Assembly: GCA_963772445.1 (NCBI GenBank)
Contig: CAVYXK010000019.1
Coordinates: 186,001 to 250,000, forward strand
DNA length: 64,000 nucleotides
From: CAVYXK01 sp963772445
Lineage (GTDB): Bacteria > Pseudomonadota > Alphaproteobacteria > Acetobacterales > Acetobacteraceae
Reading direction: 5' to 3'
Part shown: piece after piece, positions 50,837 to 58,054 of the stretch
Position numbering within the stretch: the first letter of the stretch is position 1
How the letters are laid out: each line of letters starts with the position of its first letter
Program-made: the position numbers and the translations under genes
The notes under the pieces: generated by a model
The model's database searches: none
What the model saw: the letters and a program-made list of their open reading frames with translations, nothing else
Told to the model about the DNA's origin: nothing

Positions 50837-51856
50837 TCACAGCCCAGTCGTCAGCACCATGCGGAAGCGGGCCTCGCCGCGCATCATCTTGTCATACGCC
50901 TCGGCCGCACGCTCCAACGGCATCGTCTCGATCGTCGGCCGCACGCCGCTCAGCGCGCTGAAGGCCAGCGTGTCCTGCGAATCGATCGAGGCGCCCGAAG
51001 CGTGGCCCGTCACCGAGCGGCTGCCGCCGATCAGATCCAGCGCCGAGACCTCGATCGGGTCCATCCCCACCCCGATCACGACAAGCCGGCCGCGGACCGC
51101 CAGGCCTGGGATCACCGCGCTCATCGCCTTGCCGCTGGTCACGGTCGCCAGAATCGTCTTCGCTCCGCCGAGCTTCGTCAGCTCCGCCGCCACATCCTGC
51201 GACTGGCTGTCGAGATACACATGGGCGCCGAGCTGCCGCGCCAGCGCCTCCTTGTCGCGCCCGCGGGCGATGGCGACCGTGCGGAATCCCATTTTCGCGG
51301 CGAACTGCACCCCAAGATGCCCGAGCCCGCCGATGCCAAGGATGGCAACCAGATCGCCCGGCCCTGCCCCACTTTCGCGCAGTGCGTGGAAGGTGGTGAC
51401 GCCGGCGCACAGCAGCGGCGCCGCATCGGCGGCCGAGAGCTCATCCGGGATCAGCGCCAGCGCGTCGGCAGGCGCAACCATCGCCTCGGCATAGCCGCCA
51501 TCATACGTCACGCCGGGAATGCGCAGGTTGCGGCAATCCACCAGATACCCGCGGCGGCACGGCTCGCACCGCCCGCAATGGCCGCCGAACCAGCCAACAC
51601 CGACGCGCGTGCCCGCCGCCCAGCCGATGACGCCGCTGCCCACCGCGTCGACCACCCCGGCGATCTCATGGCCCAGCACGATCGGATACCGCACCGAGGG
51701 AAACAGCCCCTCCCTGCCGATCGAATCGCTGTGACAGACGCCGCACGCCTGCACCTTGACGCGCACCTCCCCCGGCCCGGGCTGCGGCAGTTCCCGCTCG
51801 ACCAGCTCGAAAGCCCCGCCCTTTTGTCCCACCTGCATGACACGCATCTTGGGCAT
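50837..51856 (-). CDS. Zinc-dependent alcohol dehydrogenase (complete copy)
   Basis: 339 residues from ATG 51856 (GGGGAG site). MDR family: ACGVCHSDSIGREGLFP (catalytic zinc Cys), LGHEIAGVVDAVG (catalytic His-Glu), the structural zinc loop C-x2-C-x2-C...C (GGHCGRCEPCRRGYLVDC), and Rossmann LGIGGLGHLGVQFA. It oxidises an alcohol with NAD(P). It is the presumed parent of three partial copies (43681, 49237, 52977) and is flanked on both sides by toxin-antitoxin pairs. Confidence 0.93.
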   Translation of the reverse strand: MPKMRVMQVGQKGGAFELVERELPQPGPGEVRVKVQACGVCHSDSIGREGLFPSVRYPIVLGHEIAGVVDAVGSGVIGWAAGTRVGVGWFGGHCGRCEPCRRGYLVDCRNLRIPGVTYDGGYAEAMVAPADALALIPDELSAADAAPLLCAGVTTFHALRESGAGPGDLVAILGIGGLGHLGVQFAAKMGFRTVAIARGRDKEALARQLGAHVYLDSQSQDVAAELTKLGGAKTILATVTSGKAMSAVIPGLAVRGRLVVIGVGMDPIEVSALDLIGGSRSVTGHASGASIDSQDTLAFSALSGVRPTIETMPLERAAEAYDKMMRGEARFRMVLTTGL

Positions 51857-52146
51857 CACAGTCTCCCCTGCCTCCAATCGGAAATCCAAGTGAGCCTCCC
51901 AGCGCGATCAGCAAGTGCAGCAGTAACGGCGGCTGCGCCCGCCGCGCTCACGCCGCGAGCATCCCCGCTCCGGAGAGCACCCGACCCCACCCCGCCAAGA
52001 CGTGACGATCAGCCGCCGACCATGGGTGCACGGAATGGCGAGGGTCAGTATTCCAGGTCGTCGTCCGTGCTCCGGCTCGGGGCCGTGATCGGCCCCTCGC
52101 TCTGGCAGGGTGCCGAACGCTCGGCAAGGTCGAGGTCCGGTTGCTG
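51857..52146. other. Gap between alcohol dehydrogenase and HEPN genes
   Basis: About 290 bp. It must hold the alcohol dehydrogenase promoter (reading left), but no clear -35/-10 pair stands out. No gene is supported. Confidence 0.4.
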
Positions 52147-52530
52147 CTAGGACATAAGACCGGCGATGCAGTCAATAAACCGTCGGGCGGTTTCGACTGC
52201 CTCGCGTGCGCGCTCGGCCGAAACGTGCGAACCAGAGCCGGTCTCGTAATCGGCAATGGCTTCGAGATCATAGGCACGGCCAAGGAATGCCCGCAGTTGC
52301 TTGTCAACGCGCGGGTCGTCCTTCAGGAGCCGGCTGAGTGCGCCACGTACCCCGGAATGGCTTTTATAGATGCGCTCGCTGGTTTCAAAAATAAGGGCCT
52401 GCGCCGCATGAAATCCGGCCAGATACGCCGTGCGGCCGGCGGCCTCGTAAAGGTCAATGCGCAAAATCGCGTCGGCTTGATCGAGCAACTCCCGTGACTT
52501 CTCCAGGAAGGCGTTGGTCTGCGGCTTCAC
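52147..52530 (-). CDS. HEPN domain protein (UPF0332-like) of a HEPN/MNT pair
   Basis: 127 residues, all helical: LEKSRELLDQADAILRI, AAGRTAYLAGFHAAQALIFE (the conserved A-Y-x-x-x-F-HAA core) and HVSAERAREAVETARRFIDC. In HEPN/MNT modules the HEPN protein is usually an RNase toxin, blocked by AMP transfer from its MNT partner. The R-x4-6-H RNase motif is not exact here (Arg and His are separated by seven residues). The start overlaps the MNT stop by 4 nt. Confidence 0.85.
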   Translation of the reverse strand: MKPQTNAFLEKSRELLDQADAILRIDLYEAAGRTAYLAGFHAAQALIFETSERIYKSHSGVRGALSRLLKDDPRVDKQLRAFLGRAYDLEAIADYETGSGSHVSAERAREAVETARRFIDCIAGLMS

Positions 52531-52856
52531 AGGTCGATACCCTCGGTGCGGATGGCATACATCAGCGGCATGCGCGGGTCATCGTAGGAGCCGGCGGGAT
52601 AGGCCATCGCGTGAATGAATTCGCCGCCGTTCTCAAGAATGGCCGTGCTCAGGTCGGCCAGCCGATACAACTCGGCAATGCGGTCGGTCATGTCGCGCAG
52701 AAACACCGCAACATCGTAGTCGGAGTCCGGGCGCGCATCGCCGCGCACCCGCGAGCCATACAACACGGCACGCTCAAGCCGCTGGCCATGGATTTCGTCC
52801 AGCGTGGTGCGGAAACGTTTGAGGATCGGATCGTCAACCGGGCGCATATCGGGCAT
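52527..52856 (-). CDS. MNT-type nucleotidyltransferase antitoxin
   Basis: 109 residues with the minimal nucleotidyltransferase core YGSRVRGDARPDSDYDVAVF (GS...D-x-D), then LADLSTAILENGGEFIHA. MNT proteins neutralise a HEPN toxin, often by adenylylating it. First gene of the pair, coupled to HEPN by ATGA. Confidence 0.9.
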   Translation of the reverse strand: MPDMRPVDDPILKRFRTTLDEIHGQRLERAVLYGSRVRGDARPDSDYDVAVFLRDMTDRIAELYRLADLSTAILENGGEFIHAMAYPAGSYDDPRMPLMYAIRTEGIDL

Positions 52857-52976
52857 TATAGCATATGGTGCCGAGGAACTAGCTCGCCCTGGTTCGCCGC
52901 TGCGCCCACGCCCTCACCCGCCGGCGTCTGATCGACCTACGCACGAACCCCCAGCATGCCCGGAGCGCGAACCACC

Positions 52977-53128
52977 TCACAGCCCAGTCGTCAGCACCAT
53001 CCGGAAGCGGGCCTCGCCGCGAATCATCTTGTCATATGCCTCCGCCGCACATTCCAGCGGCATGGTCTCGATGGTCGGCCGCACGCCGCTCAGCGCGCTG
53101 AAGCCCAGCGTGTCCTGCAAATCGATGA
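52977..53128 (-). pseudogene. 3'-terminal fragment of the alcohol dehydrogenase gene
   Basis: About 150 bp matching the last 48 codons of the gene at 50837-51856 (LGFSALSGVRPTIETMPLE and VLTTGL). Its 5' breakpoint is within about 12 bp of that of the fragment at 43681. It lies 28 bp from the rplT stop, where pheS or other sequence would be expected. Confidence 0.85.
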
Positions 53129-53155
53129 AGATTTGCGCCCACACAGCGCAAGGGC

Positions 53156-53518
53156 TCAGCTCTGGCTAAGCGCCGCCTGCGCCTTCTTGACAATCTCGGC
53201 AAAGCTCGCCGCATCGTCATAGGCGATCGCCGCCAGCATCTTCCGGTCCATCTCGATGCCGGCTTTCTTCAGCCCGTCGATGAAACGGCTGTAGGTCAGC
53301 CCGTGCTCGCGCACCGCCGCGTTGATCCGCTGGATCCACAGACCGCGAAAATCGCGCTTGCGGTTGCGCCGGTCGCGATACGCGTATTGCAGCGACTTCT
53401 CCAGCCGCTCCAGCGCGGCCCGATACGTCGTCGACGAACGGCCGAAGAAGCCCTTCGACTGCTTCAAAACCTTCTTGTGCCGGGCATGGGTGGTGGTGCC
53501 CCGCTTGACGCGTGCCAT
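53156..53518 (-). CDS. rplT: 50S ribosomal protein L20
   Basis: 120 residues: MARVKRGTTTHARHKKVLKQ, FFGRSSTTYRAALERLEKSL, YAYRDRRNRKRDFRGLWIQR and INAAVREHGLTYSRFIDGLK are all L20 signatures. Part of the 50S subunit, needed for assembly. Follows rpmI by 14 bp. The usual downstream pheS is not present; an alcohol dehydrogenase remnant lies there instead. Confidence 0.97.
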   Translation of the reverse strand: MARVKRGTTTHARHKKVLKQSKGFFGRSSTTYRAALERLEKSLQYAYRDRRNRKRDFRGLWIQRINAAVREHGLTYSRFIDGLKKAGIEMDRKMLAAIAYDDAASFAEIVKKAQAALSQS

Positions 53519-53532
53519 GACGGTCTATCCCC

Positions 53533-53736
53533 TCAATCCAGCCCGTAGGGCGCCCATTGCTTCACCGTCCGCGCATCCATCGGCGTGAGTACCTGCATGC
53601 GACGGTTCGAGCGCTTGGCCTTCTGCGTGCGATTGCGCAGGCCGTGGCGTTTCATCCCCGGCCCGGCCTTCACCTTGCCGGTCGCCGTGAGCTTGAATCG
53701 CTTCTTGACGGAAGACTTGGTCTTCACTTTGGGCAT
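53533..53736 (-). CDS. rpmI: 50S ribosomal protein L35
   Basis: 67 residues from ATG 53736, with AAGGAG in the correct position. MPKVKTKSSVKKRFKLTATG and GMKRHGLRNRTQKAKRSNR are L35 signatures. It precedes rplT as usual. infC, commonly upstream, is not adjacent; a repeat element and a PagL-like gene are. Confidence 0.97.
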   Translation of the reverse strand: MPKVKTKSSVKKRFKLTATGKVKAGPGMKRHGLRNRTQKAKRSNRRMQVLTPMDARTVKQWAPYGLD

Positions 53737-53880
53737 TTCATTCTCCTTCATTGTGGCCCGCGCGAAGGCGAGCATCGCGGCCGGGCATGCCCTACCAGGC
53801 CCGGACGCGCGATTTCCGAGGGGCGGCTCTATAGCGGCGGTGCCGGGGCAGTGCAAGCGGAGGGCGAGGCCCTCACGAGG

Positions 53881-53936
53881 CCCTCACCCGGTTCGCTCCG
53901 CGAACCGACCTCTCCCGCAAGCGGGAGAGGTGAGGG
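53881..53936. repeat. Palindromic repeat element upstream of rpmI
   Basis: CCCTCACCCGGTTCGCTCCG, the CGAACC half, and CCTCTCCCGCAAGCGGGAGA. Same family as 5456 and 8261 (one arm plus the GGTTCGC palindrome). A partial duplicate CCCTCACGAGG lies just before it. It sits 144 bp from the rpmI start. Confidence 0.75.
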
Positions 53937-53944
53937 TTCCCGCT

Positions 53945-54565
53945 TTAAAAATGCCACCCCACCCGCATGCCGAGATCGTCCAGCCCCGCATTGTAGCGCG
54001 CCAGACCCGCATTGGAGCTGTGATCGAAATAGACCGACAGCGATATGTGCGGTGTGATCCGATATCCAAGCTCGAGATACGTGTGAAACAACACGTTCGA
54101 GCCAAGACTGAGATGGTCGCTGGTGTCGGGCGCGTGGATGTGCCCGTTATTGAATCCAGGCCCGAAGCCGATCGCCAGGAAGACCGCATGATCCGGCCAA
54201 AGCAACCCGCCGGTGTCGAGGTTCGCCGTCCAGGTCAGACCGAAATAGAGCTGGCTCGTCCCGCCGGCGGTGTTGCCGTCCACGCCGATATGCGGTGCCG
54301 GACGAAGCAGCCAGCGCAAGGCGGGCGGTATCCCACTGACCGCCGGTTCGGGGACGAAGGACTGGAACAGCGCCTCGGCATTCAGATCGACGCCATGCTC
54401 GGTCTGTCCGCCGAGAATCCCCACGTCATGCGCCAGTATCCCAAGGTGGACATCAGTCAGGATCCCGTCTTCAGCCGAAGCCGGAACGGCAGCGACAACG
54501 CTTGCGGCGAGAACCAGCGGACCGAGCGATTGGCGCAGCCAGAGATAACCCCGGTTGCAATGCAT
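53945..54565 (-). CDS. PagL-like lipid A deacylase (acyloxyacyl hydrolase family)
   Basis: 206 residues from ATG 54565, with a signal peptide (LGPLVLAASVVAAVPASAED). The mature part reads as an outer-membrane eight-strand barrel: HLGILAHDVGILGGQTEHGV, LNAEALFQSF, GGTSQLYFGLTWTANL, LELGYRITPHISLSVYFDHS and SNAGLARYNAGLDDLGMRVG. The final H-x-S/N-type pair (FDHSSNAGLARYNAGLD) matches PagL's catalytic His-Ser region. PagL removes the 3-O-acyl chain of lipid A. Monocistronic in appearance. Confidence 0.82.
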   Translation of the reverse strand: MHCNRGYLWLRQSLGPLVLAASVVAAVPASAEDGILTDVHLGILAHDVGILGGQTEHGVDLNAEALFQSFVPEPAVSGIPPALRWLLRPAPHIGVDGNTAGGTSQLYFGLTWTANLDTGGLLWPDHAVFLAIGFGPGFNNGHIHAPDTSDHLSLGSNVLFHTYLELGYRITPHISLSVYFDHSSNAGLARYNAGLDDLGMRVGWHF

Positions 54566-54687
54566 TTGTACTGAATGACAGTGCAGCCGGGAAATGACAA
54601 GCCCGAGGAGCACGCATCCATGGAACCGCCTCGGCTTTCATCACGTGGCGTGGATAGCCGCCGACGCGGCGGCGCACAGCGAACCGA

Positions 54688-55110
54688 TCAGGTCTCCGAC
54701 CGGCGGCGTAGCCCGAGCAGGCCGGCCAGCGGCAGAGCAAGCAACGCGAGCGTCGCCGGTTCTGGAACCAGCGTCACGACCAGCGGCCCGCGATCCACGA
54801 TGACCGACGGCGTGGTGTCGAGCGTCAACTCCACGAACACGTCAAAGAAGCTGTCGATGCGAAAGCCCCCGGGGACCGGCGTGATGGAGGTTTGACCGAC
54901 GGAAGGCTCGCTCGGATCGAGCCTGATCCCGCCACCTATGCCGGCAAGCGGCCCGGCGAGCGTCCCGTCGAGATCAAGTGGTTGACCGTCTTGGCTGCAC
55001 GATCAGGGCACGGGTACGCAAGTAGATTGATGGCGTCGAAGAAATCGAGAACGTCTCCTCCTCCCGGGGAACTCCCGCTAACAACGGCTACTGACCAGAC
55101 TGCCCAGCCG
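54688..55110 (-). pseudogene. PEP-CTERM protein remnant
   Basis: From the stop at 54688 the frame reads back RLDPSEPSVGQTSITPVPGG, FRIDSFFDVFVELTLDTTP and the sorting signal LVPEPATLALLALPLAGLL-GLRRRSET. Upstream it meets a stop near 55005. The segment before, in another frame, reads GGGDVLDFFDAINLLAYPCP, which joins sensibly (PD-SCSQDGQPLDLDG) if one base was lost. No start is clear. PEP-CTERM proteins are processed by exosortase; none is seen here. A second such gene is at 23826. Confidence 0.6.
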
Positions 55111-55119
55111 GCAGGTTCA

Positions 55120-55882
55120 TCACCGCGGCGGCAGACGCAGGGCACCGTCGAGGCGGATCGTCTCGCCGTTCAGGAAGCGGTTGGCGGCGATGTGCAAAAC
55201 CAGCGTAGCGTATTCCTCCGGCCGACCGAGGCGGGCCGGATAGGGCACCGACGCCGCCAGTCCCTCCCGTATGTCATCGGGCAGGGTATTGAACATCGGT
55301 GTCTCGATTAGTCCTGGCGCGATCGTCACCACGCGAACGCCCACCCGTGCCAATTCACGCGCAGCCGGCAGCGTAAGACCCACCACCCCCGCTTTCGAAG
55401 CCGCATACCCAGCCTGACCAACCTGCCCCTCATAGGCGGCGATCGAGGCGGTGTTGATGATTACACCCCGCTCGCCTTCCTCCAGCGGGTCGAGCGCGCT
55501 CATCGCCGCTGCGGCCAGGCGCAGCATGTTGAATGTACCCGACCAGGTTCACGCGAATCACTTGCTCGAAACGCTCCAGCGGCATGGCGCCGTCGCGTCC
55601 GATGATACGCGCCGCCGGGCCGATGCCGGCGCAGTTCACCAGCAGCCGGGCCGGGCCGTGGGCCTGCTGAGCCAGCCCCACCGCCGCGGTGGCGGCTGCG
55701 GCGTCGGCCACGTCGCATGATGCAGCGAGGCCGCCGATGCGCGCCGCCACCGCCTCGGCCGCAGCGCGGTTGAGGTCGAGCACCGTCACCCGCGCGCCGG
55801 CGGAGGCCAGCGCCTCGGCGGTGGCGGCGCCCAGCCCTGACCCGCCGCCCGTCACGATCGCCGCCTGTCCTCGCAGTTCCAT
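55120..55882 (-). CDS. SDR family 3-hydroxyacyl-CoA dehydrogenase-like (frameshifted)
   Basis: Short-chain dehydrogenase from ATG 55882: GQAAIVTGGGSGLGAATAEAL (NAD motif), VNCAGIGPAARI (NAG-like), then a frame break near 55538-55540. Removing one G of GGG gives VNLVGTFNMLRLAA and continues INTASIAAYEGQVGQAGYAA, with the Ser and Y-x-x-x-K of the active site (YAASKAGV), to GALRLPPR. Restored length is about 253 residues, typical of type II 3-hydroxyacyl-CoA dehydrogenases. Divergent from ggt. Confidence 0.88.
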
Positions 55883-55954
55883 CCTCGTCCCCTTTCGCAA
55901 TGCGGCGCGGTATCGAACAATGCAGCGCGTCGAACAACCCGAAGGATGTGCCGC

Positions 55955-57619
55955 ATGTCCCCCTCGGCCCTGCCATTCCGCTGCGAGAAGCAGCCCGTCA
56001 CCAGCACGCGGGGCATGGTGGTGACCAACCAGCCGCTCGCCTCGGCGGCGGGCGCGGAGATGCTGGCGGCCGGTGGCAACGCGATCGATGCCACGATCGC
56101 GGCGCTGTTCACGCTGACTGTCGTCGAGCCGATGATGGTGGGCGTGCTCGGCGGCGGCATGGCGCACATCCGGCTGGTCGACGGGCGGCATGTCGTAATC
56201 GACGGGCAGAGCTCTGCCCCCCGCGCCACCGGGCCGACGACCTATACCGCCGATCCGAATGCGGCGCCAGGCACCATGGATGCGATCGGGCGAGCCAATG
56301 CCCTAGGGCGGACATCGGTCGCCTCGCCCGGCAATCTGAAAGCCTGGTGCGAGACGCTGGCGAGGTTCGGCACCTTCTCGCTCGCCAACGTCACGGAGCC
56401 GGCAATCCGGCACGCGTCCCGCGGTTTCCGGGTGACGCCGTTTCTCGCGGACTGCGCCGGCGATGCCGCCGCCGACCTGGCGCGCGACCCCGAGATCGCC
56501 CGGCTGTTTCTGCCCGAGGGGCAGCCGATCCAGCCTGGAGCGCGGCTGATTGCCAGCGACTATGCCGAGACGCTTCGCACGATCGCGCGGGAGGGTGCGG
56601 CGGCGTTGTACGACGGCGCGCTCGGGCGTCATTATGCAGCGCACATGGCCAAGGCCGGCGGGTATCTGGGGCTGGAGGACTTGGCGGGGTACCGCACCGT
56701 CGAGCGGGCTCCGTTGCGGGGCACATATCGCGGCTACGAGATCGTTGGACCGCCGCCACCCACCTCCGGCCCGCTGCACATTATCGAGATGCTGAATATT
56801 CTCGAAGGATACGACCCGCGGGCGATGGGGTTCGGCACGCCGGATACGCTGCACCTGCTCGCAGAGGTGCTGAAGATCGCCTTTGCCGACCGCGCCGCGG
56901 CGACCGCCGATCCGGATTTCGTTCCGGTCCCGGTAGATCGACTAACCGCGAAGGAATATGCCGCCGAACGCCGGGCGCGGATCGATCTGGCGCGGGCACA
57001 GAACTGGAGCGCGGGAGTGCAGGCGGCGGTGGAGTCGCCGCATACCACGCACCTGACCGTGGCGGACGATAAAGGGAACATCGTCGCCAGCACGCAGACG
57101 ATCAACAGCCTGTTCGGCGCGCGTTTCATCGTGCCGGGGACGGGGATGATCCCCAACAACTACATGTACCTGTTCACACCGCATCCCGGCCGGGCGAATT
57201 CGGTGGCGCCGGGCAAGCGGGTGACATCATCGATGTCGCCAATGATCGCATTGCGCGAAGGCAGGCCGGTTTACGCGCTGGGACTGCCCGGTGGCATGCG
57301 CATCTTCGGTTCGGCGATGCAGGCGCTGATCAACCTGATCGATCACGGTATGAGCGTGCAGCAGGCGGTCGAGGCGCCACGGCTCTGGACGCAGGGGTAC
57401 CAGGTGGAGATCGAGAAGACATTCGCCGTCGGCACTGCGGAGGCGTTGCGCGATCGCGGTCATGAAGTGATGGTGATGCCGACAGTGGCGAGCGGTATGA
57501 ATGCCATCCAGTTCGATTCGGATGGAACGATGACCGGCGCGGCATGCTGGCGGGCTGATGGGACGCCGATCGGGCTCGGCGGCGGGCTGGCGCGGCCGGG
57601 GGTGCGGTTCCGGCTGTAG
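55955..57619 (+). CDS. ggt: Gamma-glutamyltransferase family protein
   Basis: 554 residues from ATG 55955 (GAAGG upstream); ATG 55946 is an alternative. Ntn hydrolase family: VVTNQPLASAAGAEMLAAGG, GGNAIDATIAALFTLTVVEP, GVLGGGMAHIRL, then the autocleavage and nucleophile Thr in SPHTTHLTVADDKGN, and NSVAPGKRVTSSMSP. It may hydrolyse glutathione or be an acylase-type homologue. No signal peptide is obvious, unlike periplasmic GGTs, so the location may be cytoplasmic. Confidence 0.87.
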   Translation: MSPSALPFRCEKQPVTSTRGMVVTNQPLASAAGAEMLAAGGNAIDATIAALFTLTVVEPMMVGVLGGGMAHIRLVDGRHVVIDGQSSAPRATGPTTYTADPNAAPGTMDAIGRANALGRTSVASPGNLKAWCETLARFGTFSLANVTEPAIRHASRGFRVTPFLADCAGDAAADLARDPEIARLFLPEGQPIQPGARLIASDYAETLRTIAREGAAALYDGALGRHYAAHMAKAGGYLGLEDLAGYRTVERAPLRGTYRGYEIVGPPPPTSGPLHIIEMLNILEGYDPRAMGFGTPDTLHLLAEVLKIAFADRAAATADPDFVPVPVDRLTAKEYAAERRARIDLARAQNWSAGVQAAVESPHTTHLTVADDKGNIVASTQTINSLFGARFIVPGTGMIPNNYMYLFTPHPGRANSVAPGKRVTSSMSPMIALREGRPVYALGLPGGMRIFGSAMQALINLIDHGMSVQQAVEAPRLWTQGYQVEIEKTFAVGTAEALRDRGHEVMVMPTVASGMNAIQFDSDGTMTGAACWRADGTPIGLGGGLARPGVRFRL

Positions 57620-57648
57620 CAAGCCGGCGGCCGCTCGGGAGGTTGATC

Positions 57649-57873
57649 ATGTCGGATAGGATCGATGCACTGCTTCGCCAACTTCTCACCTGGCTCGCAC
57701 GGGAAGAACGACCCTACGCCGACGTGATGGAGGCGTGGCGCACTTCGTGTCCGCAGCTTCCGGTGTGGGAGGAAGCGAATGACCGCGGCTTCGTCGACCG
57801 CACGCAAGCGAGCGGCCGCGCCATTGTGGGCATCACATCCGCAGGCCGAGCGTTCTTAGCCGATTCCGGTTGA
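57649..57873 (+). CDS. Small conserved hypothetical protein
   Basis: 74 residues from ATG 57649 (GGGAGG site). Layout: RIDALLRQLLTWLAREERPY, ADVMEAWRTSCPQLPVWEEA, NDRGFVDR, then GRAIVGITSAGRAFLADSG. This looks like a small winged-helix fold, with the last part resembling the wing of MarR-like proteins (L/ITxAGRAFL). Function unknown. It starts 29 bp after ggt. Confidence 0.6.
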   Translation: MSDRIDALLRQLLTWLAREERPYADVMEAWRTSCPQLPVWEEANDRGFVDRTQASGRAIVGITSAGRAFLADSG

Positions 57874-58054
57874 TCGATGCGCAGCGCCGTTCCCGACAAT
57901 CGGGATCCGGGTCTGATACGGCCTTTGCAGTCGACTGTCGTCGTGCCCTCCCGTTGGGCGGAAAAGCGAAGCGCATTCCGCCACCTTTCACCGCGTAATG
58001 GTCAACCTCAAAAGCGGCTGGTATGACGCGCGCCTACAATCCGCCAGAAAGCCG

